This document shows, piece after piece, positions 48,301-62,537 of a DNA stretch of 64,000 nucleotides (positions are counted from its first letter, which is position 1; every line of letters begins with the position of its first letter). The stretch is from Taudactylus pleione (Eukaryota; Chordata; Amphibia; Anura; Myobatrachidae), in assembly GCA_031769625.1 (NCBI GenBank), contig JAUIMM010000646.1:310501-374500 (forward strand). The letters run 5' to 3'. A program made the position numbers and the translations under genes. The notes beneath the pieces were generated by a model, which did not search any database, was not told the DNA's origin, and was given only the letters and a program-made list of their open reading frames with translations.

Positions 48301-51300
48301 CCTATACATGTATCCGTGTACCCAGCACATGGAGAGCCTGTAACATGTCACTTACTATCCTTCTCTCCTGTAATGAGGCTGCACCTATACATGTATCCGT
48401 GAACCCAGCACATGGAGAGCCTGTAACATGATCACATACTGTCCTTCTCTCCTGTAACGAGGCTGCACCTATACATGTATCCGTGTACCCAGCACATGGA
48501 AAGCCTGTAACATGATCACTTACTATCCTTATCTCCTGTAATGAGGCTGCACCTATACATGTATCCGTGTATCCAGCACATGGAGAACATGTAACATGAT
48601 CACTTACTGTCATTCTCTCCTGTAACGAGGCTGCACCTATACATGTATCCGTGTACCCAGCACATGGAGAGCCTGTAACATGATCACATACTGTCCTTCT
48701 CTCCTGTAACGAGGCTGCACCTATACATGTATCCGTGTACCCAGCACATGGAGAGCCTGTAACATGATCACATACTGTCCTTCTCTCCTGTAATGAGGCT
48801 GCACCTATACATGTATCCGTGTACCCAGCACATGGAGAGCCTGTAACATGATCACTTACTGTCCTTCTCTCCTGTAATGAGGCTGCACCTATACATGTAT
48901 CCGTGTACCCAGCACACGGAGAGCCTGTAACATGTCACTTACTGTCCTTCTCTCCTGTAATGAGGCTGCACCTATACATGTATCCGTGTATCCAGCACAT
49001 GGAGAGCCTGTAACATGATCACTTACTGTCCTTCTCTCCTGTAACGAGGCTGCACCTATACATGTATCCGTGTACCCAGCACATGGAGAGCCTGTAACAT
49101 GATCACTTACTATCCTTCTCTCCTGTAACGAGGCTGCACCTATACATGTATCCGTGTACCCAGCACATGGAGAGCCTGTAACATGTCACTTACTGTCCTT
49201 CTCTCCTGTAACGAGGCTGCACCTATACATGTATCCGTGTACCCAGCACATGGAGAGCCTGTAACATGTCACTTACTATCCTTCTCTCCTGTAATGAGGC
49301 TGCACCTATACATGTATCCGTGTACCCAGCACATGGAGAGCCTGTAACATGATCACATACTGTCCTTCTCTCCTGTAATGAGGCTGCACCTATACATGTA
49401 TCCGTGTACCCAGCACATGGAGAGCCTGTAACATGATCACATACTGTCCTTCTCTCCTGTAATGAGGCTGCACCTATACATGTATCCATGTACCCAGCAC
49501 ATGGAGAGCCTGTAACATGTCACTTACTGTCCTTCTCACCTGTAATGAGGCTGCACCTATACATGTATCCGTGTACCCAGCACATGGAGAGCCTGTAACA
49601 TGATCACTTACTGTCCTTCTCTCCTGTCACGAGGCTGCACCTATACATGTATCCGTGTACCCAGCACATGGAGAGCCTGTAACATGTCACTTACTATCCT
49701 TCTCTCCTGTAATGAGGCTGCACCTATACATGTATCCGTGTACCCAGCACATGGAGAGCCTGTAACATGATCACTTACTGTCCTTCTCTCCTGTAACGAG
49801 GCTGCACCTATACATGTATCCGTGTACCCAGCACATGGAGAGCCTGTAACATGTCACTTACTATCCTTCTCTCCTGTAATGAGGCTGCACCTATACATGT
49901 ATCCGTGTAACCAGCACATGGAGAGCCTGTAACATGATCACATACTGTCCTTCTCTCCTGTAACGAGGCTGCACCTATACATGTATCCGTGTACCCAGCA
50001 CATGGAGAGCCTGTAACATGTCACTTACTATCCTTATCTCCTGTAATGAGGCTGCACCTATACGTGTATCCGTGTACCCAGCACATGGAGAACATGTAAC
50101 ATGATCACATACTGTCCTTCTCTCCTGTAATGAGGCTGCACCTATACATGTATCCGTGTACCCAGCACATGGAGAGCCTGTAACATGATCACATACTGTC
50201 CTTCTCTCCTGTAACGAGGCTGCACCTATACATGTATCCGTGTACCCAGCACATGGAGAGCCTGTAACATGTCACTTACTGTCCTTCTCTCCTGTAATGA
50301 GGCTGCACCTATACATGTATCCGTGTATCCAGCACATGGAGAGCCTGTAACATGTCACTTACTGTCCTTCTCTCCTGTAACGAGGCTGCACCTATACATG
50401 TATCCGTGTACCCAGCACATGGAGAGCCTGTAACATAATCACTTACTGTCCTTCTCTTCTGTAACGAGGCTGCACCTATACATGTATCCGTGTACCCAGC
50501 ACATGGAGAGCCTGTAACATGTCACTTACTGTCCTTCTCACCTGTAATGAGGCTGCACCTATACATGTATCCGTGTACCCAGCACATGGAGAGCCTGTAA
50601 CATGATCACATACTATCCTTCTCTCCTGTAATGAGGCTGCACCTATACATGTATCCGTGTACCCAGCACATGGAGAGCCTGTAACATGTCACTTACTGTC
50701 CTTCTCTCCTGTAATGAGGCTGCACCTATACATGTATCCGTGTATCCAGCACATGGAGAGCCTGTAACATGTCACTTACTGTCCTTCTCTCCTGTAACGA
50801 GGCTGCACCTATACATGTATCCGTGTACCCAGCACATGGAGAGCCTGTAACATGTCACTTACTGTCCTTCTCTCCTGTAATGAGGCTGCACCTATACATG
50901 TATCCGTGTATCCAGCACATGGAGAGCCTGTAACATGTCACTTACTGTCCTTCTCTCCTGTAACGAGGCTGCACCTATACATGTATCCGTGTACCCAGCA
51001 CATGGAGAGCCTGTAACATAATCACTTACTGTCCTTCTCTTCTGTAACGAGGCTGCACCTATACATGTATCCGTGTACCCAGCACATGGAGAGCCTGTAA
51101 CATGTCACTTACTGTCCTTCTCTCCTGTAATGAGGCTGCACCTATACATGTATCCGTGTACCCAGCACATGGAGAGCCTGTAACATGATCACTTACTGTC
51201 CTTCTCTTCTGTAACGAGGCTGCACCTATACATGTATCCGTGTACCCAGCACATGGAGAGCCTGTAACATGTCACTTACTGTCCTTCTCTCCTGTAACGA

Positions 51301-51710
51301 GGCTGCACCTATACATGTATCCGTGTACCCAGCACATGGAGAGCCTGTAACATGTCACTTACTGTCCTTCTCTTCTGTAACGAGGCTGCACCTATACATG
51401 TATCCGTGTACCCAGCACATGGAGAGCCTGTAACATGTCACTTACTGTCCTTCTCACCTGTAATGAGGCTGCACCTATACATGTATACGTGTACCCAGCA
51501 CATGGAGAGCCTGTAACATGTCACTTACTGTCCTCCTCTCCTGTAACGAGGCTGCACCTATACATGTATCCGTGTACCCAGCACATGGAGAGCCTGTAAC
51601 ATGTCACTTACTATCCTTATCTCCTGTAACGAGGCTGCACCTATACATGTATCCGTGTACCCAGCACATGGAGAGCCTGTAATATGATCTCACCTGTAAC
51701 GAGGCCGCAC
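45395..51710. repeat. 82/84-bp minisatellite, about 76 copies
   Basis: The unit is AGCACATGGAGAGCCTGTAA, CATGATCACTTACTGTCC, TTCTCTCCTGTAACGAGGCT, GCACCTATACATGTATCCGT, GTACCC. Two length classes mix along the array: CATGATCACTT (84 bp) and CATGTCACTT (82 bp). The 2-bp difference breaks reading frames, so only short minus frames survive (45685-46062, 46627-47190, 48302-48613). Other variants are AACGAGG/AATGAGG and ACTTACTGT/ACATACTGT. Confidence 0.97.
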
Positions 51711-52314
51711 CTGTAAGTTTATCCATGTACCCAGCACTAAATACAAGATCACTGATAATTGTATAGAAACCGCTGGCCCCGGTGTAATCCCCCCTAGCGC
51801 TGAGCGCAGCAGTGCGGTTGCAGTTCCAGCACAGACTTACAGCCAGCAGGGACCCAACACCAGATGAGCTGACACTCCATCAGGAACGTCAGAGGCTTTG
51901 TATACATGCCTCACACAGGCCCCTACCGACAGCTCGTTACTGCCTAATTGCCATCTTATCAGTAGTAAAGCAGAACACTGCGAGTCCAATGTCCTGCGAG
52001 AGCTGGAAGACGTTCAGCAGAACATTCCACGAGACCTCGTCCTGCAATATACATTATTTCATTACAGAGCAGAACATTAGCAGAGCTTCCTGACCCCAGG
52101 CACAGCCGCCTCTACCAGACGCTGGAAGCCGCCTCGCCAATACTCATTACCAAGCTGGACACTCGCTGCAGCTATGGCAACAATTGCTGAGAGGTCCTGC
52201 ACAGGGACCAGAGCCGTCCTTAGTGACGCCCATTCTAGAGCATATATAGAATAATACATACACAGAGGCGAGGGGGTGAGACGGGCTACAGAGACTGAGA
52301 CAGCGCAGGAAAGG
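51711..52314. other. Unassigned unique-looking sequence
   Basis: Plain mixed-composition sequence between two arrays. Plus frames 51812-52093 and 51898-52080 overlap in different registers and show no motif. It could be ordinary intergenic or intronic DNA. Confidence 0.4.
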
Positions 52315-53788
52315 GACACACAGTGACATGTACGAGGCACAGGTGGGGAGCTGATAACACACAGTGACATGTATGAGGCACAGGTGGGAAGGTGATAACA
52401 CACAGTGACATGTACGAGGCACAGGTGGGGAGCTGATCACATGCAGTGACATGTATGAGGCACAAGTGGGGAGCTGATCACACACAGTGACATGTATGAG
52501 GCACAGGTGGGGAGCTGATCACACACAGTGACATGTATGAGGCACAGGTGGGGAGCTGATCACACACGGTGACATGTATGAGGCAGAGGTGGGGAGCTGA
52601 TCACACACGGTGACATGTATGAGGCAGAGGTGGGGAGCTGATCACACACGGTGACATGTACGAGGCAGAGGTGGGGAGCTGATCACACACAGTGACATGT
52701 ACGAGGCACAGGTGGGGAGCTGATCACACACAGTGACATGTACGAGGCACAGGTGGGGAGCTGATCACACACAGTGACATGTACGAGGCACAGGTGGGGC
52801 GCTGATCACACACAGTGACATGTATGAGGCACAGGTGGGGAGCTGATCACACACAGTGACATATATGAGGCACAGGTGGGGAGCTGATCACACACAGTGA
52901 CATGTACGAGGCACAGGTGGGGAGCTGATCACACGCAGTGACATGTACGAGGCACAGGTGGGGAGGTGATAACACGCAGTGACATGTACAAGGCACAGGT
53001 GAGGAGCTGATCACACACAGTGACATGTACGAGGCACAGGTGGGGAGCTGATCACACACAGTGACATGTATGAGGCACAGGTGGGGAGGTGATAACACAC
53101 AGTGACATGTACGAGGCACAGGTGGGGAGCTGATCACATGCAGTGACATGTATGAGGCACAAGTGGGGAGCTGATCACACACAGTGACATGTATGAGGCA
53201 CAGGTGGGGAGCTGATCACACACGGTGACATGTATGAGGCAGAGGTGGGGAGCTGATCACACACGGTGACATGTATGAGGCAGAGGTGGGGAGCTGATCA
53301 CACACGGTGACATGTATGAGGCAGAGGTGGGGAGCTGATCACACACAGTGACATGTACGAGGCACAGGTGGGGAGCTGATCACACACAGTGACATGTACG
53401 AGGCACAGGTGGGGCGCTGATCACACACAGTGACATGTATGAGGCACAGTTGGGGAGGTGATAACACGCAGTGACATGTACGAGGCACAGGTGGGGAGCT
53501 GATAACACACAGTGACATGTACGAGGCACAGGTGGGGAGGTGATAACACGCAGTGACATGTACGAGGCACAGGTGGGGAGGTGATAACACGCAGTGACAT
53601 GTATGAGGCACAGGTGGGGAGCTGATCACACAGTGACATGTACGAGGCACAGGTGGGGAGGTGATAACACGCAGTGACATGTACGAGGCACAGGTGGGGA
53701 GGTGATAACACGCAGTGACATGTACAAGGCACAGGTGAGGAGCTGATCACACGCAGTGACATGTACGAGGCACAGGTGGGGAGAGCAA
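52315..53788. repeat. 41-bp minisatellite, about 36 copies
   Basis: The unit is GTGACATGTACGAGGCACAG, GTGGGGAGCTGATCACACAC, A. Variants are TACGAGG/TATGAGG, GCACAGG/GCAGAGG, AGCTGATCAC/AGGTGATAAC. A block of about 17 units is duplicated at an offset of 697 bp (17 x 41): the pattern at 52315-52485 recurs at 53012-53182. Minus frames such as 53421-53948 are artefacts of the array. Confidence 0.96.
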
Positions 53789-55599
<1,811 letters not shown>

Positions 55600-56028
55600 A
55601 TGGTGTTTTGCCTGCTAGTGCTTGTGTGTACGCTGCTCCTCCTCTCCCTGCCTCCCCCTCCGCTGTCAGACAGGGGGGAATCCCAGCTGGGAAGCATCAC
55701 AGACCCAGACTGCAGGCTCCTGTGTTATGGAGAGATACAGGGAGGAGGGGCTGCCTCCATCACATGCCAGCCCCCTGACCGAGATGCCCCCTGTGTGACT
55801 GGCAGGTGGAGAGGGTTAAACGGGGGGCGCGCCTGGGACAAATCAGCAGCACTAAAGGATCAATGGGGAATATCCCGATCAGCTGCACAGAGGAGCCGGT
55901 GCCAGGTGCTGTACGGGCTGATTAATGGGGATAGATATTCGCTGCTCTACGCTAATCCGGCACTTTTCCAAGGTCTGGGTTACGGGCGCAACGCTTTACA
56001 CTTTCGCATTTACCATTTTATTGTGTAG
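55600..56028 (+). CDS. Weak candidate ORF with signal-like N-terminus
   Basis: A 142-codon frame begins MVFCLLVLVCTLLLLSLPPP: a strongly hydrophobic stretch of about 15 residues, then a proline-rich turn, as in a signal peptide or a type II membrane anchor. The frame stays open upstream of this ATG and reads basic and cysteine-rich (CCRRR just before the methionine), which would suit a type II Golgi protein. The rest has six cysteines and no domain I recognise. The start context is weak at -3 (C) and good at +4 (G). A possible splice donor CAGGTGGAG lies at about 55804, so only the first ~68 codons might be an exon. It may equally be a chance frame in GC-rich DNA. Confidence 0.2.
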   Translation: MVFCLLVLVCTLLLLSLPPPPLSDRGESQLGSITDPDCRLLCYGEIQGGGAASITCQPPDRDAPCVTGRWRGLNGGRAWDKSAALKDQWGISRSAAQRSRCQVLYGLINGDRYSLLYANPALFQGLGYGRNALHFRIYHFIV

Positions 56029-56097
56029 ATTTGGCAGCGGAGAGGGGAGGGGGGAATAATACGATAATTACAGAGGATTTATGTCCATATGTCAAAG

Positions 56098-56200
56098 CAG
56101 GGAGGGCATGGAGGGCATACTGAGGGGATACTGAGGGCATGGAGGGCATACTGAGGGCATACTGAGGGGATACTGAGGGGATACTGAGGGGATTGTGGAA
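56098..56200. repeat. Short G-rich minisatellite
   Basis: Units of GATACTGAGGG alternate with GCATGGAGGGCATACTGAGG, about 10-12 bp each, over about 100 bp. Confidence 0.85.
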
Positions 56201-56399
56201 AGAGTTAGGGCCATACACTGCGATTTGTGTGAATACGCCTATGGAGCGGGCGCCTTACGGTATTTGGAGCAGCCACCGCTAAATCCTGGTTTGTGAGCCT
56301 GGCGATTGCGGGAAGGTAACTATTATTTACACTATCAAACGTGATGTGGCGAACACCGCGATTAGCGATCGAGAAACCTGGACCCGCAACTGTATAGGA

Positions 56400-59300
56400 A
56401 GGCAGCAAATAACACCTAGCAGCCCCTCTAACCCATGGCACCCTGAGGTGCAGCCGGGGGCTTGTCCTAATGGTAATAGCATCTAGCGGGCCCTCTAGCC
56501 CATGGCACCCTGAGGTGTAGCCAGGGGCTTGTCCTAATGGTAATAACACCTAGCGGGCCCTCTAGCCCATGGCACCCTGAGGTGTAGCCAGGGGCTTGTC
56601 CTAATGGTAATAACACCTAGCGGCCCCTCTAACCCATGGCACCCTGAGGTGCAGCCGGGGGCCTGTCCTAATGGTAATAACACCTAGCAGCCCCTCTAAC
56701 CTATGGCACCCTGAGGTGCAGCCGGGGGCTTGTCCTAATGGTAATAGCATCTAGCGGGCCCTCTAGCCCATGGCACCCTGAGGTGTAGCCAGGGGCTTGT
56801 CCTAATGGTAATAACACCTAGCGGCCCCTCTAACCCATGGCACCCTGAGGTGCAGCCGGGGGCCTGTCCTAATGGTAATAACACCTAGCAGCCCCTCTAA
56901 CCTATGGCACCCTGAGGTGCAGCCGGGGGCTTGTCCTAATGGTAATAGCATCTAGCGGGCCCTCTAGCCCATGGCACCCTGAGGTGTAGCCGGGGGCTTG
57001 TCCTAATGGTAATAACATCTAGCGGCCCCTCTAACTCATGGCACCCTGAGGTGCAGCCAGAGGCTTGTCCTAATGGTAATAACACCTAGCGGGCCCTCTA
57101 ACCCATGGCACCCTGAGGTGCAGCCAGGGGCTTGACCTAATGGTAATAACACCTAGCGGCCCCTCTAACCCATGGCACCCTGAGGTGCAGCCGGGGGCCT
57201 GTCCTAATGGTAATAACACCTAGCAGCCCCTCTAACCTATGGCACCCTGAGGTGCAGCCGGGGGCTTGATCTAATGGTAATAACACCTAGCGGGCCCTCT
57301 AGCCCATGGCACCCTGAGGTGCAGCCGGGAGCTTGTCCTAATGGTAATAACACCAAGCGGGCCCTCTAACCCATGGCACCCTGAGGTGCAGCCGGGAGCT
57401 TGTCCTAATGGTAATAGCATCTAGCGGCCCCTCTAACCCATGGCACCCTGAGGTGCAGCCGGGGGCTTGTCCTAATGGTAATAACACCTAGCGGGCCCTC
57501 TAACCCATGGCACCCTGAGGTGCAGCCGGGGGCTTGTCCTAATGGTAATAACACCTAGCGGGCCCTCTAACCTATGGCACCCTGAGGTGCAGCCAGGGGC
57601 CTGTCCTAATGGTAATAACACCTAGCGGCCCCTCTAACCCATGGCACCCTGAGGTGCAGCCGGGGGCCTGTCCTAATGGTAATAACACCTAGCAGCCCCT
57701 CTAACCTATGGCACCCTGAGGTGCAGCCGGGGGCTTGTCCTAATGGTAATAACATCTAGCGGGCCCTCTAGCCCATGGCACCCTGAGGTGTAGCCGGGGG
57801 CTTGTCCTAATGGTAATAACATCTAGCGGCCCCTCTAACTCATGGCACCCTGAGGTGCAGCCAGAGGCTTGTCCTAATGGTAATAACACCTAGCGGGCCC
57901 TCTAACCCATGGCACCCTGAGGTGCAGCCAGGGGCTTGACCTAATGGTAATAACACCTAGCGGGCCCTCTAACCCATGGCACCCTAAGGTGCAGCCGGGG
58001 GCTTGTCCTAATGCTAATAGCATCTAGCGGCCCCTCTAACCCATGGCACCCTGAGGTGCAGCCGGGGGCTTGTCCTAATGGTAATAGCATCTAGCGGGCC
58101 CTCTAGCCCATGGCACCCTGAGGTGCAGCCGGGGGCGTGTCCTAATGGTAATAACACCAAGCGGCCCCTCTAACCCATGGCACCCTGAGGTGCAGCCGGA
58201 GGCGTGTCCTAATGGTAATAACACCAAGCGGCCCCTCTAACCCATGGCACCCTGAGGTGCAGCCGGGGGCTTGTCCTAATGGTAATAACACCTAGCGGCC
58301 CCTCTAACCCATGGCACCCTGAGGTGCAGCCAGGGGCCTGTCCTAATGGTAATAACACCTAGCGGCCCCTCTAACCCATGGCACCCTGAGGTGCAGCCGG
58401 GGGCCTGTCCTAATGGTAATAACACCTAGCAGCCCCTCTAACCTATGGCACCCTGAGGTGCAGCCGGGGGCTTGTCCTAATGGTAATAGCATCTAGCGGG
58501 CCCTCTAGCCCATGGCACCCTGAGGTGTAGCCGGGGGCTTGTCCTAATGGTAATAACATCTAGCGGCCCCTCTAACTCATGGCACCCTGAGGTGCAGCCA
58601 GAGGCTTGTCCTAATGGTAATAACACCTAGCGGGCCCTCTAACCCATGGCACCCTGAGGTGCAGCCAGGGGCTTGACCTAATGGTAATAACACCTAGCGG
58701 CCCCTCTAACCCATGGCACCCTGAGGTGCAGCCGGGGGCCTGTCCTAATGGTAATAACACCTAGCAGCCCCTCTAACCTATGGCACCCTGAGGTGCAGCC
58801 GGGGGCTTAATCTAATGGTAATAACACCTAGCGGGCCCTCTAACCCATGGCACCCTGAGGTGCAGCCGGGAGCTTGTCCTAATGGTAATAGCATCTAGCG
58901 GGCCCTCTAACCCATGGCACCCTGAGGTGCAGCCGGGGGCTTGTCCTAATGGTAATAACACCTAGCGGGCCCTCTAACCCATGGCACCCTAAGGTGCAGC
59001 CGGGGGCTTGTCCTAATGCTAATAGCATCTAGCGGCCCCTCTAACCCATGGCACCCTGAGGTGCAGCCGGGGGCTTGTCCTAATGGTAATAGCATCTAGC
59101 GGGCCCTCTAGCCCATGGCACCCTGAGGTGCAGCCGGGGGCGTGTCCTAATGGTAATAACACCAAGCGGCCCCTCTAACCCATGGCACCCTGAGGTGCAG
59201 CCGGAGGCGTGTCCTAATGGTAATAACACCAAGCGGCCCCTCTAACCCATGGCACCCTGAGGTGCAGCCGGGGGCTTGTCCTAATGGTAATAACACCTAG

Positions 59301-60700
59301 CGGCCCCTCTAACCCATGGCACCCTGAGGTGCAGCCAGGGGCCTGTCCTAATGGTAATAACACCTAGCGGCCCCTCTAACCCATGGCACCCTGAGGTGCA
59401 GCCGGGGGCCTGTCCTAATGGTAATAACACCTAGCAGCCCCTCTAACCTATGGCACCCTGAGGTGCAGCCGGGGGCTTGTCCTAATGGTAATAGCATCTA
59501 GCGGGCCCTCTAGCCCATGGCACCCTGAGGTGTAGCCGGGGGCTTGTCCTAATGGTAATAACATCTAGCGGCCCCTCTAACTCATGGCTCCCTGAGGTGC
59601 AGCCAGAGGCTTGTCCTAATGGTAATAACACCTAGCGGGCCCTCTAACCCATGGCACCCTGAGGTGCAGCCAGGGGCTTGACCTAATGGTAATAACACCT
59701 AGCGGCCCCTCTAACCCATGGCACCCTGAGGTGCAGCCGGGGGCCTGTCCTAATGGTAATAACACCTAGCAGCCCCTCTAACCTATGGCACCCTGAGGTG
59801 CAGCCGGGGGCTTAATCTAATGGTAATAACACCTAGCGGGCCCTCTAACCCATGGCACCCTGAGGTGCAGCCGGGAGCTTGTCCTAATGGTAATAGCATC
59901 TAGCGGCCCCTCTAACCCATGGCACCCTGAGGTGCAGCCGGGGGCTTGTCCTAATGGTAATAACACCTAGCGGGCCCTCTAACCCATGGCACCCTGAGGT
60001 GCAGCCGGGGGCTTGTCCTAATAGTAATAACACCTAGCGGGCCCTCTAACCCATGGCACCCTAAGGTGCAGCCGGGGGCTTGTCCTAATGCTAATAGCAT
60101 CTAGCGGCCCCTCTAACCCATGGCACCCTGAGGTGCAGCCGGGGGCTTGTCCTAATGGTAATAGCATCTAGCGGGCCCTCTAGCCCATGGCACCCTGAGG
60201 TGCAGCCGGGGGCGTGTCCTAATGGTAATAACACCAAGCGGCCCCTCTAACCCATGGCACCCTGAGGTGCAGCCGGGGGCGTGTCCTAATGGTAATAACA
60301 CCAAGCGGTCCCTCTAACCCATGGCATCCTGAGGTGCAGCCGGGGGCTTGCCCTAATGGTAATAACACCTAGCGGCCCCTCTAACTCATGGCACCCTGAG
60401 GTGCAGCCGGGGGCTTGTCCTAATGGTAATAGCATCTAGCGGGCCCTCTAGCCCATGGCACCCTGAGGTGCAGCCGGGGGCTTGTCCTAATGGTAATAAC
60501 ATCTAGCGGCCCCTCTAACCCATGGCACCCTGAGGTGCAGCCGGGGGCTTGTCCTAATGGTAATAGCATCTAGCGGCCCCTCTAACTCATGTCACCCTGA
60601 GGTGCAGCCGGGGGCTTGTCCTAATGGTAATAGCATCTAGCGGCCCCTCTAACTCATGGCACCCTGAGGTGCAGCCGGGGGCTGGTCCCAATGGTAATAA
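56400..60700. repeat. 67-bp minisatellite, about 64 copies
   Basis: The unit is GGTAATAACACCTAGCGGCC, CCTCTAACC, CATGGCACCCTGAGGTGCAG, CCGGGGGCTTGTCCTAAT. The length is almost always 67 bp. Variants at GCGGCCCC/GCGGGCCC/GCAGCCCC, CTAACC/CTAGCC, AACACC/AGCATC and GGGGCTTG/GGGGCCTG mark unit types. Since 67 is not a multiple of three and stops are frequent, long frames are absent. Confidence 0.97.
57981..60120. repeat. Higher-order repeat of 15-16 units in the 67-bp array
   Basis: The rare unit ACCCTAAGGTGCAG followed by TAATGCTAATAGC starts at 57981, 58986 and 60058. The intervals of 1,005 and 1,072 bp are exactly 15 and 16 units. The order of variant units between them is largely shared, and the second interval carries one extra unit. 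Confidence 0.88.
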
Positions 60701-60796
60701 CAGGACTAGGCAGAACCCATCCCCCATAGGAGTTATGTTTCCCATCTTCTCCTGGGCTCTCACCAGAGTTGGGGGCTCCCCAAATGCTCTGTACTG

Positions 60797-60922
60797 TACC
60801 CCCCAACATTGAGACGCAGACGATCAGGACAAACTCTGTGCGGATCCTCCCAAAATTTCCCATTTTCATTCAAACTCTTCAATATGGGACAATCACGTAA
60901 AAATGGGGACAGTTGGGAGGTA
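60797..60922. mobile_element. Small MITE-like element
   Basis: The left end TACCCCCCAAC (60797-60807) and right end GTTGGGAGGTA (60912-60922) are inverted repeats with one mismatch. The interior has TATGGGACAATCACG and AAAATGGGGACAG, recalling a common amphibian MITE type with ends like TACCTCCCAAC. No clear target duplication. Confidence 0.45.
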
Positions 60923-61144
60923 AGAACCCCCGAATCACAGATGTACTGTATCTCATTCATTACACACAAACCATCGGCCGTTCCCCTCATTCCTACGCAG
61001 TCTCCTGTACGTGGGGCCTAACCGGGGGTCACCGCGTCCTGGTTATCCCTGTGCCGTGATCCCTGATATGATACCCGCCATGTGGTCACTGCGCTCCTGC
61101 CGCTGCACTTCTCATCGTCACTGGGGTGTGGAGGGATTTATCAC

Positions 61145-61262
61145 TATTACTGACATTTATTTATACATTTATATAGCGGCGCTAATAATTACACAGCGCT
61201 GTACAGAAAATCATCTCCTGCCACATGGCTTCTTACAGTCCGAATTCCCTTACACATGTACA
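61145..61262 (-). mobile_element. 3' tail of an L2/CR1-like retrotransposon or SINE, minus strand
   Basis: On the plus strand TTTATATAGCGGCGCTAATA, then ACACAGCGCTGTACAGAAAA and CTTACAGTCCGAATTCCCT are seen. The reverse complement ends GCGCTGT..AGCGCCGCTATATAAAT, the tail motif also seen at 44510-44728 with a different upstream part. The element runs directly into the CA-rich array. Confidence 0.55.
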
Positions 61263-61672
61263 CACTGTCACACACCCATACACACACAGTCACACACCCA
61301 TACATACACACCCAGTCACACACACACACACAGTCACACACCCATACACACACACACAGTCACACACACATACACACACACACAGTCACACACCCACACA
61401 GTCACACACCCATACACACACACAGTCACACACCTATAACACACAGTCATGCACCCAAACACACACACAGTCACAGACCCAGTCACACACCCATACACAC
61501 ACACACAGTCACACACCCATAACACACACAGTCACACACCCATAACACACACAGTCACGCACCCAAAACACACACTCACGCACCCAAAACACACACAGTC
61601 ACGTACACACACAGTCACGCACACACACAGTCACGCACACACACACAGTCACGCACACACACACATACTCAC
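61255..61672. repeat. CA-rich minisatellite/microsatellite
   Basis: Units of CAGTCACACACCCATACACA with variable CA stretches, lengths from about 14 to 26 bp. Frames reading HTHTVTHPYTH on plus (61225-61545 and others) are low-complexity artefacts. Confidence 0.93.
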
Positions 61673-62124
61673 CTACATTACCAGGAATGGTCCCCTTGTC
61701 CAAAGTAGGGATCCAAGGTCTTTAGAAAACAAAAGAACTAAATTTGCGATCCATGCAACAGATACCAACCAGGAACCAGGATGGTTGTTATCTCCCAAAT
61801 GAAACGTTCAGTCGCGGTTTCTGCCTTTATAGAGCCGTCTCTGAGCGTTCATTGGCTGGGAGAGGGGAGCCCCCGCCTCTCTCAGCCAATGAACGGCTCC
61901 TCCATAACTTATGGCTGGAGCTGAGTGTTTGTATCATCCTTCTTTGCCTCCCAAAAATGGAATAAAATCAATAATCAAAGTAAAGGTCAGGGTCATACCT
62001 TTCAAAAAAAGTGACTTATAACCATTTAACCAAAGCAGTCCGTGTCCGTGTCTTTATTTTAGTATAAGTAAAGTGTAAGTTAGCTGTTTTCTAAATGCCA
62101 GGAAACAGATGAAAATGGCGTCAG
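61673..62124. other. Unassigned sequence with a CCAAT hairpin
   Basis: Mixed-composition DNA containing the inverted repeat at 61846-61895. A TCTTTATTTTAG stretch and AATAAA near 61961 are present, but no exon is evident. Confidence 0.35.
61846..61895. repeat. 20-bp inverted repeat carrying two opposed CCAAT boxes
   Basis: Arms 61846-61865 and 61876-61895 match at 19 of 20 positions around a 10-base GC-rich loop. Each arm contains CAGCCAATGAACG, so two CCAAT motifs face each other. CCAAT is bound by NF-Y in vertebrates, but nothing else shows promoter activity. It could equally be part of a palindromic repeat element. Confidence 0.7.
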
Positions 62125-62305
62125 ACAAGTTTGTTAAATGTTTGATCTAAACAATTTGTTCACACAACAGTTTTTGTCCATTTTCCGGCATTTGGGAGCA
62201 AATCGCTGATCATCAGTTACTCCCATACATTACCAGATTCTCATTCCAACCAATCAATTAGCTGGATGGTTGGACAGAAAATCTTTAGTGTGTACCCGGC
62301 CTTAG
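62125..62305. mobile_element. Probable DNA-transposon end
   Basis: The right end reads AGTGTGTACCCGGCCTTAG. Its complement, CTAAGGCCGGGTACACACT, has the look of amphibian DNA-transposon and MITE termini. No left end was located, so the start is arbitrary. Confidence 0.35.
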
Positions 62306-62537
62306 CCTTTATATTACTAGGTTTGTATTGGATGGCCAGTGGGGGGCTGTCATAAATTAGGGTGCACACTTGGCTACATCTCTACTTAAATATCATTCAT
62401 GAGGCCAGAGGTTCTCGGTCCTCAAGGCACCCTAACAGTCCAGGTTTTAAGAATATCCCTGCTTGACCACAGGTGGCTTAATTAGTACCTCAGTCAATTT
62501 GATTTAAGCACCTGTGCTCAACCATGGATATCTCATA

